Assembly: GCA_910588615.1 (NCBI GenBank)
Contig: CAJUOI010000006.1
Coordinates: 1-64,000, forward strand
Direction of reading: 5' to 3'
From: an uncultured Christensenellaceae bacterium
GTDB taxonomy: Bacteria; Bacillota; Clostridia; Christensenellales; Borkfalkiaceae
DNA length: 64,000 bases
Made by a program: the position numbers and the translations under genes. How positions within the stretch are numbered: position 1 is the first letter of the stretch; every line of letters begins with the position of its first letter. The notes beneath the pieces are model-generated. The model saw only the letters and a program-made list of their open reading frames with translations, searched no databases and had not been told where the DNA came from. This document shows positions 54,209-61,803 of this stretch, piece after piece.

Positions 54209-54748
54209 TTAACGGCGTTCGATTTTTCTGCCGTCGATTTTTACGATTTTTGCAGGCACGCCCACGACCGTGGCGTAGGGCGGCACCGCCTTCAACACCA
54301 CCGCGCCCGCGCCGATTTTTGCGCCTTCGCCCACGGTGAAGCCGCCCAGCACCTTAGCCCCGCAGGAAATAACGGCGTTCTTTTCCACCGTCGGATGGCG
54401 CTTTCCGCGCTCCTTGCCCGTGCCGCCCAGCGTAACGCCCTGATAGATGACGACGCCTTCCTTAACAACGGCGGTTTCGCCGATGACGACGCCCATGCCG
54501 TGGTCGATAAAGACGCCCGCCGCGATCTCGGCGGCGGGATGGATTTCGATTCCCGTTCTGCGCCGCGCAAACTGCGACACCATGCGCGCCGGAAGTTTTA
54601 AGTGCATTTTATACAGACGGTTGGCAAGCCTGTGATAACTGAGCGCGTGCACGCCCGCGTACGTTAACAGAATTTCGAATTTGTTCCGCGCGGCGGGGTC
54701 GTTTGCTTTTGCCGCGGCGATATCCTTGCGAAGCCTTGAAAAAAACAT
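54209..54748 (-). CDS. cysE: Serine O-acetyltransferase, short form
   Basis: CysE acetylates serine with acetyl-CoA, the first step of cysteine synthesis. The 179-residue protein has the N-terminal helices (YHRLANRLYKMHLKLPARMVSQFARRRTGIEIHP) and the left-handed beta-helix of hexapeptide repeats with FIDHGMGVVIGETAVV, GVTLGGTGKERGKRHPT and GAGAVVLK. No clear ribosome binding site precedes the ATG at 54748, and a TATAAT hexamer abuts it, so the true translation start or promoter use is uncertain. It pairs with cysS. Confidence 0.93.
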   Translation of the reverse strand: MFFSRLRKDIAAAKANDPAARNKFEILLTYAGVHALSYHRLANRLYKMHLKLPARMVSQFARRRTGIEIHPAAEIAAGVFIDHGMGVVIGETAVVKEGVVIYQGVTLGGTGKERGKRHPTVEKNAVISCGAKVLGGFTVGEGAKIGAGAVVLKAVPPYATVVGVPAKIVKIDGRKIERR

Positions 54749-54799
54749 ATTATATAGTATGCGCGCGGGGATAAGAACGCCAGCCGGATCGGAACGCCT

Positions 54800-55420
54800 C
54801 TACTGCTTGATCGGCAAATTCGTTATTTTATATTCCGCAAGGCACGCGTCGCGCATTTCGGGATTGAAAATCCTCTGTTTTATCAGATATTCGCACACGA
54901 CGTCGCGCACGCTTTCGTCCGAAAAGGAAAACCCGCACACCGCAAACAAATTTTTCGTATCGTTTTGTGTCAGTCCGCACGTCAACGCCAGCGCGATCAC
55001 GGTATTCTTTTCGGGATAAACTTTTCCCTTTACGATGCTCCGCCAGATTTTCGGTTGAATATCCAGCTTTTCCCCCGCGCTTTCCGCCGTTTCTCCCGCC
55101 CGTTCCAGACAGGCGGGCAGCAGCTTCGCAAAGGTATATTTGCGGAAGGGGTCGCGCGTTTTGTCGCGGAAAGAACGGAACGCGAAGTGAAAGGTAAAAT
55201 CCACGTCCGCAAGCCCCGCTTTGAACTTTTTTAACAGCTCGCCGCAGTTCTTCTGGTGGCAAAGGCGCATGATTTGGGAATCGCGCCTGTCGATATTGCC
55301 GTCCGCCCCCACGAACACGACCTCGGGCATCACATAGCCATCGAGCGCGCTCAATTTGACGTAATCGGAATATTGCGCCGCAAAGTATTCGTCGAGCGCT
55401 CTCACGTATCCGTTTTCCAT
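54800..55420 (-). CDS. Protein with C-terminal XRE-like helical domain, leaderless transcript
   Basis: From the ATG at 55420 the product has 206 residues. The N-terminal part (residues 1-120) has no recognised domain but contains KLSALDGYVMPEVVFVGADGNIDRRDSQIMRLCHQKNCG. The C-terminal 80 residues (EKLDIQPKIWRSIVKGKVYPEKNTVIALALTCGL, then TKNLFAVCGFSFSDESVRDVVCEYLIKQRIFN) match the HTH-like domain that in many Bacillota is attached to phage, macro or defence-type modules. The ATG lies only 7 bases after a TATAAT, so the mRNA is probably leaderless. It is upstream of cysE (51-bp gap). Confidence 0.75.
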   Translation of the reverse strand: MENGYVRALDEYFAAQYSDYVKLSALDGYVMPEVVFVGADGNIDRRDSQIMRLCHQKNCGELLKKFKAGLADVDFTFHFAFRSFRDKTRDPFRKYTFAKLLPACLERAGETAESAGEKLDIQPKIWRSIVKGKVYPEKNTVIALALTCGLTQNDTKNLFAVCGFSFSDESVRDVVCEYLIKQRIFNPEMRDACLAEYKITNLPIKQ

Positions 55421-55427
55421 AGCTTTT

Positions 55428-55457
55428 ATTATACCATACCCGTAAGACAAAATGCAA
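55428..55457 (-). promoter_or_regulatory. Promoter of the 54800-55420 gene
   Basis: TTGCAT (55452-55457) and TATAAT (55428-55433), 18-bp spacer, with TGG giving an extended -10. The expected transcription start coincides with the start codon. Confidence 0.75.
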
Positions 55458-55558
55458 GCGATTCCCGCCGCCCCGCAGGAAAAAATGACGCGCGCAATCG
55501 CCCGTCCGACGGATCCGCCTGCACGCAAAACCGTTCTTAAATCACATTATTTGCGGAA

Positions 55559-55579
55559 TTTTCACTAAAAGCGTGAAAA
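55559..55579 (+). promoter_or_regulatory. Palindrome upstream of the DeoR-type gene
   Basis: TTTTCAC-N7-GTGAAAA lies 16 bp upstream of the -35 of the DeoR-type regulator and may be its operator. Confidence 0.4.
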
Positions 55580-55595
55580 AATTTTATCAAAAGAC

Positions 55596-55624
55596 TTGCA
55601 AACGCGGATAAAACATGATAAAAT
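55596..55624 (+). promoter_or_regulatory. Promoter of the DeoR-type regulator gene
   Basis: TTGCAA (55596-55601) and TAAAAT (55619-55624), 17-bp spacer; the ~70-base leader ends with AGGGGAAA before the ATG at 55701. Confidence 0.65.
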
Positions 55625-55700
55625 AAGTAACGTATCGCGTTAATTGCCGTAACATAATGCGGCGGCGCACGAAAAAATAAAGGGGAAACCGGATAACGAA

Positions 55701-56459
55701 ATGAAGCGCAGACGAATCGACCAAATTGCAGAACTTTTAGACAAACGCGGAAAGCTTTCTTTGGATCAGCTTTCGGAATTTTTTCCCGACGTATCGCAGA
55801 TGACCTTGCGGCGCGACCTGTTGATTTTGGAACAGCAGGAAAAAATCATTCGCGTACGCGGCGGCGCCATGTCGGTGAAGGAAGTGCAGAAGGTGTCGGG
55901 CGAGGCATACGCCAAAAAGACTGCGAGCAACACCGACGCGAAAATCGAAATCGCGCAGAAGGCGGCAAGCCTGATCGACGAAAACTGCTCGCTCTTCCTT
56001 GACGGAGGCACGACCGCCATGTATCTCGCCAAGGAGCTGCCCGACTGCAACATCCACGTATTCACCAACGGGCTTGCCGTTGCCGTGGAGCTTGCAAAGA
56101 AAAAAAATATCGACGTAACCATGTTCGGCGGACAGGTGTTGAAGGACAACCTTTCCACGGCGTCCCCCGCGGCGAAGGCGTATTTTGACAATACGAATTT
56201 CGAGCTCGCCATTATGTCCGCTTCGGCATTCACGCCGGAAAACGGATTCTCCTGCGGATCGCAAATCGAGGCGGATCTGTTAAAACAGACGCGCAAAAAG
56301 GCGAAAGCGACGTACATGATGCTCGACAGTTCGAAGATCGGCAAAATCATGCCCTACACCTTCGCCCGCATGGAAGATATCGACGTGCTTATTACCGACG
56401 ACGATTTCCCCGAGGAATTGAAGCAGTCCTTCGTAAAACAAAATATCGTTGTCATGTAA
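55701..56459 (+). CDS. DeoR/GlpR family transcriptional regulator
   Basis: The 252-residue protein has the DeoR N-terminal winged helix (RIDQIAELLDKRGKLSLDQLSEFF, then SQMTLRRDLLILEQQEKIIRVRGGA, residues 4-56) and a C-terminal sugar-phosphate sensor domain (SLFLDGGTTAMYLAKELP, TNGLAVAVELAKKKNIDVTMFGGQV, ASAFTPENGFSC, DSSKIGK). These regulators repress sugar catabolic genes until bound by a sugar phosphate. No sugar operon adjoins it, so its target is elsewhere or itself; an upstream palindrome supports autoregulation. Confidence 0.93.
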   Translation: MKRRRIDQIAELLDKRGKLSLDQLSEFFPDVSQMTLRRDLLILEQQEKIIRVRGGAMSVKEVQKVSGEAYAKKTASNTDAKIEIAQKAASLIDENCSLFLDGGTTAMYLAKELPDCNIHVFTNGLAVAVELAKKKNIDVTMFGGQVLKDNLSTASPAAKAYFDNTNFELAIMSASAFTPENGFSCGSQIEADLLKQTRKKAKATYMMLDSSKIGKIMPYTFARMEDIDVLITDDDFPEELKQSFVKQNIVVM

Positions 56460-56461
56460 TC

Positions 56462-56490
56462 AAAATCCCTTGCAATGCGAGGGATTTTTT
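56462..56490 (+). terminator. Terminator of the DeoR-type gene
   Basis: AAATCCCT / AGGGATTT stem with a TTTTTT run. A second GC-rich stem (56494-56518) overlaps the end of the convergent XRE gene and may stop it. Confidence 0.85.
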
Positions 56491-56519
56491 ATTAGCCGTC
56501 CGCTCCGCGCGGACGGCTT

Positions 56520-56732
56520 TTAATACTCTCCCAATCCCAAAACGTAGTTTGCGGAAACGTCGAGCGCCGAACACAATTTGGCAAACGTGTCAAGCGCGGG
56601 AAAAACGTCCGCTTTCATATATTTGGAAACCGTCTGCGCCGACACCCCGATTTTTTTCGCCAATTCTTTCTGCGTGATCCCGCTCCGCCGGATACATTCC
56701 CGCAACCGCAACTGAATGTCCGTTAATTCCAT
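56520..56732 (-). CDS. Small XRE-family DNA-binding protein (paralogue of 44985-45197)
   Basis: The 70-residue single-domain HTH protein (RRSGITQKELAKKIGVSAQTVSKY as HTH, then FPALDTFAKLCSALDVSANYVLGLGEY) is the same length as, and alignable with, the XRE protein upstream of comF. GAGGGGGAG precedes the ATG. Its upstream region has two inverted repeats of the ATCGyATA-N-TATGCGAT type 30 bp apart, the same architecture but a different sequence from the other paralogue. It probably represses a divergent plus-strand promoter as well as itself. Confidence 0.88.
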   Translation of the reverse strand: MELTDIQLRLRECIRRSGITQKELAKKIGVSAQTVSKYMKADVFPALDTFAKLCSALDVSANYVLGLGEY

Positions 56733-56763
56733 AAGCGCTCCCCCTCTTGCCGTTTATTTACAA

Positions 56764-56815
56764 AAAATATCGCATATTATGCGATATTTTGCTTGACAAT
56801 CGTATAATATGCGAT
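56764..56815. promoter_or_regulatory. Twin operators ATCGyATA-N-TATGCGAT of the XRE system
   Basis: Operator 2 (core 56769-56785) is extended to a 27-bp perfect palindrome by AAAAT arms. Operator 1 (56799-56815) differs at one half-site base and forms exactly the 17-bp spacer of a TTGACA/TATAAT promoter. Centres are 30 bp apart, about three helical turns. Confidence 0.7.
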
Positions 56816-56821
56816 TATAAT
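56793..56821 (+). promoter_or_regulatory. Consensus promoter reading into the DnaA-box region
   Basis: TTGACA (56793-56798) and TATAAT (56816-56821) with a 17-bp spacer, all perfect. No recognised gene follows; the transcript would run into a 12-bp hairpin at 56907-56933. Confidence 0.8.
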
Positions 56822-56957
56822 ATAATTATTCTACCGTACGGTAGAACGTGTTTCGGGAATCATGAAAATTTCCCCCCCTAATGAAATTGATTTTTCCCGT
56901 TACGCGGAATGCGCGGCTGAAAGCCGCGCATTCTTGCTTTGGTAGACGGGTTGCGGG

Positions 56958-56993
56958 TTATCCACAGAGTTATCCACATTAAATTGTGGATAA
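56958..56993. promoter_or_regulatory. Cluster of three consensus DnaA boxes (candidate oriC or DnaA-binding cluster)
   Basis: TTATCCACA occurs at 56958-56966 and 56970-56978 and its complement TGTGGATAA at 56985-56993, all perfect 9-mers. AT-rich DNA lies on both sides (56760-56830 and 57000-57050). Gene orientation switches from mainly minus to plus around here. Confidence 0.8.
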
Positions 56994-57238
56994 CCGATCG
57001 TATTCTCACAAAACGTAGTTTTTTTTATTCGTTTTACGTAATTTCGCACCTTCCCCTCCGTCTTTCCGAACGAAGCGTGGTCGGAAAATCATTTGTCCCA
57101 AACGCGCTTGCGCAAAGAATCCGTATGTCGCAGGGCGTGGGAAACCGTTGCTGCAAGGGATGAAACGTCAACGCGGATTATTTTCCGCAATCAACCGATC
57201 AAAAACGGCGTATCCCCCGACTTTTCCACATAAAAATA

Positions 57239-57266
57239 AAAGCTCTCGGATGTGTCCGAGAGCTTT
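57239..57266 (-). terminator. Terminator of pckA
   Basis: AAAGCTCTCGGA-TGTG-TCCGAGAGCTTT stem with a T-rich tail on the minus strand, 18 bp after the stop. Confidence 0.88.
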
Positions 57267-57283
57267 CGTTTACAAATAACAAC

Positions 57284-59053
57284 TTACTTTTTGCAATTTT
57301 TGCGGAGCGTTTCCAGACTGTCGCGCAGTTCTTTGGGCAATCTGTCGCCGAACTGTTCGTAATAGCCCTCGATCTCGTCCGCTTCCTTCGCCCAGCGTTC
57401 CTTGTCGATATAGAGAATTTTCTCCAAATCCTCCGTGGACATATCCAGACCTTCGAGGTCGATATCCTTTGCATAAGGTACGTAGCCGATCGCCGTTTCC
57501 TGCGCGTCCGCTTTGCCTGCGCAGCGCTTTAAAATCCAGTCGAGCACGCGCATATTGTCGCCGAACCCCGGCCAGAGGAACTCGCCGTTCTCGTCCTGAC
57601 GGAACCAGTTGACGTTGAATATTTTGGGCGGGTTCTTTGCTTTTTTGCCCATTTCGATCCAGTGCTCGAAGTAGTCCGCCATATGATAGCCGCAGAAAGG
57701 CTTCATTGCCATAGGATCGTGGCGCAGCACGCCGACCGCGCCCGTTGCCGCAGCCGTCGTTTCCGAACTCATGATCGATCCGACGAACACGCCGTGATCC
57801 CAATCGCGCGACTGATATACGAGCGGCGTGGTGGTCGCCCTTCTGCCACCGAATACGATCGCATCGAGGGGAACACCCGTTTTGGAATTGAATTCGGGCG
57901 AAAGGCAAGGGCAGTTGACGGCGGGAGCCGTAAATCTCGAATTGGGATGCGCCGCTTTTACGCCGCTGTCGCGCGTCCAGTCGTTTCCGAGCCAGTCGAT
58001 GAGCTTTTCGGGCGCGGGCTTAGTCAGACCCTCCCACCAGACGGTATTGTCTTCGGGATTGATCGCAACGTTCGTGAAGATCGTGCCCTTCTTGGTTGCG
58101 GCGAGCGCGTTGGGGTTGGATTTCTCGTTGGTGCCGGGAGCAACGCCGAAGAATCCGTTTTCGGGATTGACCGCCCAAAGTCTGCCGTCCTCGCCCACGC
58201 GGATCCAGGCGATATCGTCGCCGACGCATTCTACCTTGTAACCGAGCTTGCGGTAGTGTTCGGGGGGAATGAGCATGGCAAGATTGGTTTTGCCGCAAGC
58301 GGACGGGAACGCCGCCGCCAGATATTTTTTACTTCCGTCGGGATAGGTAACGCCGAGAATGAGCATGTGTTCCGCCATCCAGCCCTCCCTCTTTCCGAGG
58401 TTGGACGCAATGCGGAGCGCAAAGCACTTTTTGCCGAGAAGGACGTTGCCGCCGTACGCGGAGTTTACGGAAATGATCGTATCGTCTTCGGGGAAGTGCA
58501 TGATATATCTCTTTTCGGGATCGACGTCGCACTTGCAGTGGAAACCCTTGACGAAATCGCCGTCGTTGCCGAGTTCTTTGTAAACGTCAAGCCCGACGCG
58601 CGTCATGATCGCCATGTTCAATACAACGTAAATGCTGTCGGTAACTTCGATACCGATTTTAGAGAAGGGCGAACCGACGACGCCCATGGAATAGGGAATG
58701 ACGTACATCGTGCGTCCCTTCATTTTTCCGCGTGCAATTTCGCGGCAGAGCGCATAAGCCTCCTGCGGATCCATCCAATAGTTGATGGGACCTGCATCGT
58801 CCTTGTTTTTGCAACAAATGAACGTGCGCGCCTCCACGCGGGCAACGTCGTTTTCCGCCGTGCGATGATAGTAACATCCGGGGAGCTTTTCCTGATTGAG
58901 TTTGATCATTTCGCCCGATTCGCACGCCTGTTTGCGCAGAGCCTCGAGCTGTGCTTCGCTGCCGTCGATCCATACGATTTCGTCCGGCTGCGCAAGCTTC
59001 GCACTTTCTTCGACGAAGTCAAGAACCTTCTTATTGTCGGTAAGAGCCTTCAT
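57284..59053 (-). CDS. pckG: Phosphoenolpyruvate carboxykinase (GTP)
   Basis: The 589-residue enzyme interconverts oxaloacetate/GTP and PEP/GDP/CO2. Length and sequence are those of the GTP-type enzyme: YVIPYSMGVVGSPFSKIGIE, the kinase-1 P-loop SACGKTNLAML, NPENGFFGVAPGTN, and GRRATTTPLVYQSRDWDHGV. GGAGGT precedes the ATG. In fermentative anaerobes it often works in the carboxylating direction toward C4 acids and pairs functionally with PPDK, which is encoded at the left edge. It is one of few minus-strand genes right of the DnaA-box cluster. Confidence 0.97.
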   Translation of the reverse strand: MKALTDNKKVLDFVEESAKLAQPDEIVWIDGSEAQLEALRKQACESGEMIKLNQEKLPGCYYHRTAENDVARVEARTFICCKNKDDAGPINYWMDPQEAYALCREIARGKMKGRTMYVIPYSMGVVGSPFSKIGIEVTDSIYVVLNMAIMTRVGLDVYKELGNDGDFVKGFHCKCDVDPEKRYIMHFPEDDTIISVNSAYGGNVLLGKKCFALRIASNLGKREGWMAEHMLILGVTYPDGSKKYLAAAFPSACGKTNLAMLIPPEHYRKLGYKVECVGDDIAWIRVGEDGRLWAVNPENGFFGVAPGTNEKSNPNALAATKKGTIFTNVAINPEDNTVWWEGLTKPAPEKLIDWLGNDWTRDSGVKAAHPNSRFTAPAVNCPCLSPEFNSKTGVPLDAIVFGGRRATTTPLVYQSRDWDHGVFVGSIMSSETTAAATGAVGVLRHDPMAMKPFCGYHMADYFEHWIEMGKKAKNPPKIFNVNWFRQDENGEFLWPGFGDNMRVLDWILKRCAGKADAQETAIGYVPYAKDIDLEGLDMSTEDLEKILYIDKERWAKEADEIEGYYEQFGDRLPKELRDSLETLRKNCKK

Positions 59054-59126
59054 TTTATAACCTCCGATGATTTTTCGATTTCCTGATTTCGGAAAAAAGG
59101 GAAAATCCCCCTTTTCGTCCGAGTTT

Positions 59127-59155
59127 ATTATACCACAAAATTATGTCAATGTAAA
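59127..59155 (-). promoter_or_regulatory. Promoter of pckA
   Basis: TTTACA (59150-59155) and TATAAT (59127-59132) on the minus strand, 17-bp spacer, with TGG before the -10. The remaining part of the 295-bp gap to 59349 shows only a weak TATGAT element for the plus-strand gene. Confidence 0.75.
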
Positions 59156-59348
59156 CGGTATCGCAGAAAATATTTTTTAAAACGTCGATTGAGGTTTAAA
59201 ATTTTTCGGTTCCGTTCCGGAATACGGGCGCATCGTTCGATGTGCCTTATTTTTTCGTCTCTACGTCTCTTTTTTCGACGAAATCACCCAATTCTTTTCC
59301 TCCCCGATCGGGTTATGATGAAAAAAATCCTTTCGTGCGAGGTGAACC

Positions 59349-60353
59349 ATGGCTTACGAAAAACGGGTGTGCGTTTTAAGACAGGTAAAACGGGGGTTTA
59401 CGGCAGACGGCAGCGCGCTTTCGGGCGCGGTATACTGCGAAAGGCTGGGCAAAGAGCTTACCGTAACCGTGCGGCTTGCGGGGCTTGCCCCCATCCGCGA
59501 GGGCAGGTACGTGCTCGTTTTAGGCGTGGGCGGCAAGACCTACTGCTTCGATCTGGACGGCGGAGACGTGCTGAAAATCAACGACGCACCCCCGCTCGGC
59601 GACGGATTCAACGTTCTCTTATGCTATCTTCGGCAGGAAGCTTCGCCCGTGGCGTTCGGAAATTGCGGGCTTGCCTCTTCCGATTTTTTACCCCTGCTCA
59701 ACGCTCTTTGCAAGAGGGACGAAAAAAAGAAAAAACAGGCGCCGATGCCCGTGCCGCCAGTAGAGCTTCCGCCTACGGGACCGAACGTTCCGCAGGCGCC
59801 CTTTATCCCCGATCCCGCCGTCCCCGAGGAGGAACCGCCCGCCGAACGGGCTTGCTTTCGCGAACGCGCCAATGCCTACGACGACGAAGCGATTGCCGAC
59901 GCCGACTACTTCCTATCGCAAGACGATAGAAATGCATCTGCTGCGAGCAAAAATCAAGACGAGAAACGAGAGGAGTCGGGCGGAGACGATTCTGATGAAG
60001 ATGACGAAACTTTACACCCTTTCGCTCGCACGAAGGGATCTCTTACATATTATAAGGAAATAAGAAAGGATTTGGAAAAGGCGTTCCGCACCCGCCCCGG
60101 GGACACGCGGCTGCTGAGCGTGTTTCCGCAGTCGGAATGGGTCAAGGCGAACGGGGCGCTGCTCGGGATCATCTACGAGAACGGCACGCCGCGCTATCTG
60201 TGCGTCGCCACGGAAAAGGACGGCGATCCGCCCAAAGAAATCAAAGATCGCTGTACCTTCGTCCCTTCCTCCCCCTTTTCGGACGAACTCGGATTTTATA
60301 TCGTCTTTCAGGACGCCGACACGGGGGAATACGTTACCGTAAACAACGCCTGA
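59349..60353 (+). CDS. Conserved-looking protein of unknown function, two domains with acidic linker
   Basis: The 334-residue protein starts after GAGGTGA. Residues 1-125 form a beta-rich domain (TVRLAGLAPIREGRYVLVLGVGG) that reads like a small structural module, residues 130-235 are a Pro-, then Asp/Glu-rich disordered linker, and residues 240-334 a second compact domain (LLSVFPQSEWVKANGALLGIIYENGTPRYLCVAT, then ELGFYIVFQDADTGEYVTV). The order is reminiscent of regulatory proteins found near cell-wall or spore genes in Clostridia, but I cannot name the family. No signal peptide or membrane segment. The linker codons are noticeably A-rich compared with the rest. Confidence 0.7.
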   Translation: MAYEKRVCVLRQVKRGFTADGSALSGAVYCERLGKELTVTVRLAGLAPIREGRYVLVLGVGGKTYCFDLDGGDVLKINDAPPLGDGFNVLLCYLRQEASPVAFGNCGLASSDFLPLLNALCKRDEKKKKQAPMPVPPVELPPTGPNVPQAPFIPDPAVPEEEPPAERACFRERANAYDDEAIADADYFLSQDDRNASAASKNQDEKREESGGDDSDEDDETLHPFARTKGSLTYYKEIRKDLEKAFRTRPGDTRLLSVFPQSEWVKANGALLGIIYENGTPRYLCVATEKDGDPPKEIKDRCTFVPSSPFSDELGFYIVFQDADTGEYVTVNNA

Positions 60354-60360
60354 TCGCAAC

Positions 60361-60394
60361 ACGCTTCCCTTCGAATTGCAGGGAGGCGTTTTTT
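60361..60394 (+). terminator. Terminator after the 59349 gene
   Basis: ACGCTTCCCT ... AGGGAGGCGT stem (one G-U pair) followed by six T. Confidence 0.8.
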
Positions 60395-60524
60395 CACGCC
60401 GTCGATTTTCCAAAGCAAAATATGCCGTTACTTTCCGCGCCGCCTCTTTTTACGGTATGACCTTTTTTCTCTTCAAGTCAAGCTTTCCTGCCGAAAAACC
60501 GTCCGCAGACTTTATTTATATGTC

Positions 60525-60553
60525 TTGCCATTTTTATTCGTTCGTGATATAAT
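60525..60553 (+). promoter_or_regulatory. Promoter of rsmG
   Basis: TTGCCA (60525-60530) and TATAAT (60548-60553), 17-bp spacer, with TGA making an extended -10. The ATG is only 10 bases after the -10, so the leader is at most a few bases. Confidence 0.8.
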
Positions 60554-60563
60554 AGATGCGATC

Positions 60564-61253
60564 ATGATAAGCGAAAAACTCGAAACGTATAAAAATATGA
60601 TCTACGGAGAAAAGCGGGACGTTTTTTTCCGTTTTTACGAACTGCTGAAAGAATATAACGCACGCTTTAACCTCACTTCCATTACCGAGGAGAGCGAAAT
60701 ATTCACAAAGCATTTTCTCGACAGCGTTGCGGGCGAAAGCCTGTTTAAAAAGAACGCCTCCGTCGCAGAAATCGGCTCGGGCGCAGGCTTTCCTTCCCTG
60801 CCCTTAAAAATCGTGCGGCCCGACTTAAAATTCACCCTTGTGGAAAGCACGGGGAAAAAGTGTGAATTTCTGCGCGTCGCCGCAAAGGAGCTTGCGCTTG
60901 AAAACGTAGAAATCGTCAACGCCCGCGCGGAGGAGCTTGCCCGCGACGCGCGCTACCGCGAAAAATTCGATCACTGCTGCGCCCGCGCCGTCGCGCGGCT
61001 GAATACGCTTGCGGAATACTGCGTTCCCTTCATAAAGAAAGGCGGCTCGTTTATCGCCTACAAGGGCGACGTTGCCGAAGAAGCGGAGGAAGCGAAGCGC
61101 GCCCTGAAAATTCTGGGCTGCGGCAGAACGAAAATCTTTTCCTGCCAACTGGAAACCGCGGGAAAGCGCGCGCTCTTCGTTGCGGATAAGACCTCCTCTA
61201 CCCCCGCCCTCTACCCCAGAGGCAACGGCAAAGAACGCAAAAAACCGCTGTAA
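60564..61253 (+). CDS. rsmG: 16S rRNA (guanine527-N7)-methyltransferase
   Basis: RsmG/GidB (229 residues from the ATG at 60564) methylates G527 of 16S rRNA; loss gives low-level streptomycin resistance. Typical parts are YNARFNLTSITEESEIFTKHFLDS, SAM motif EIGSGAGFPSLPLKI, and CCARAVARLNTLAEYC. A longer frame starting at 60525 would begin inside the -35 element. rsmG is usually in the origin-proximal mnmG-rsmG-parAB cluster; here it stands alone with a SLOG-type gene 8 bp downstream. No ribosome binding site is present before the ATG, fitting a nearly leaderless transcript. Confidence 0.96.
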   Translation: MISEKLETYKNMIYGEKRDVFFRFYELLKEYNARFNLTSITEESEIFTKHFLDSVAGESLFKKNASVAEIGSGAGFPSLPLKIVRPDLKFTLVESTGKKCEFLRVAAKELALENVEIVNARAEELARDARYREKFDHCCARAVARLNTLAEYCVPFIKKGGSFIAYKGDVAEEAEEAKRALKILGCGRTKIFSCQLETAGKRALFVADKTSSTPALYPRGNGKERKKPL

Positions 61254-61261
61254 CCATTCCC

Positions 61262-61735
61262 ATGAAACGTTTTACCTGCGCTTTGACGGGACACAGAGAG
61301 TTGCCCGCAAATTTCGACAACAAATTATTGTACGATACGCTCGAATCCTTGCTGATCGCAGGCTGCGACACCTTTATGTGCGGCATGGCGGAGGGCTTCG
61401 ATTTGCTTGCGCTCGAACTTTTGATCGAGCTCAAAGACCGTTACCGCTTTTACGTGGAGGCTTGCGTCCCCTTCGAAGGACAGGAACGCACCTTTTCCGA
61501 AAAGAACAGACAAAAGTATTTCGATCTGCTCGCCCGCTGCGACAGGGAAACCGTACTCTTCGACGCCTACCGCAAGGGGTGTTTTCTTGCCCGCGACCGT
61601 TATATGGTGGATTTATGCGACGTCGTGCTTGCCTATTGCACCAAATCTACCGGCGGAACGTATTATACCGTGTCCTACGCCGAGAGTAAGCGAAAACAGA
61701 TCCGTTTTCTTCCGCCGTCGGGCGAAATCGTGTAA
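61262..61735 (+). CDS. SLOG/DUF1273-like (YpsA-type) nucleotide-binding protein
   Basis: The 157-residue protein has TGHRELPANF near the N-terminus and CGMAEGFDLLALELLIELK, both typical of the Rossmannoid SLOG superfamily branch related to YpsA/DUF1273, followed by VEACVPFEGQE and CTKSTGGTYYTVSYAESK, the sugar/nucleotide-binding ends. YpsA has been linked to cell division in Bacillota, and other SLOG proteins sense nucleotide ligands. It follows rsmG by 8 bp and is very likely co-transcribed. Confidence 0.82.
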   Translation: MKRFTCALTGHRELPANFDNKLLYDTLESLLIAGCDTFMCGMAEGFDLLALELLIELKDRYRFYVEACVPFEGQERTFSEKNRQKYFDLLARCDRETVLFDAYRKGCFLARDRYMVDLCDVVLAYCTKSTGGTYYTVSYAESKRKQIRFLPPSGEIV

Positions 61736-61742
61736 AAAACGG

Positions 61743-61771
61743 TTGACGGATTTCGATCCGTGGTATATATA
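61743..61771 (+). promoter_or_regulatory. Promoter of the NfeD/flotillin pair
   Basis: TTGACG (61743-61748) and TATATA (61766-61771), 17-bp spacer; GGAGG lies 9 bases before the ATG at 61804. Confidence 0.7.
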
Positions 61772-61803
61772 ATTAACAAACATTTTATTTACGGAGGCGT
61801 ATT

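Larger units (their letters stand above)
56733..57283. other. 551-bp intergenic region with operators, an orphan promoter, a hairpin and three DnaA boxes
   Basis: From left to right the region holds a 27-bp perfect palindrome (56764-56790), a second 17-bp inverted repeat lying exactly in the spacer of a consensus plus-strand promoter, a palindrome CTACCGTACGGTAG (56831-56844), a short frame of 27 codons beginning at 56862 (MKISPPNEIDFSRYAECAAE...), a perfect 12-bp hairpin (56907-56933), three DnaA boxes (56958-56993), an AT-rich stretch and the pckA terminator. Confidence 0.7.

Noticed and set aside
54749..54757. TATAAT directly before the cysE ATG as its promoter
   Set aside because: Transcription would begin inside the coding region; it is more likely chance, with cysE read from the upstream gene's promoter.
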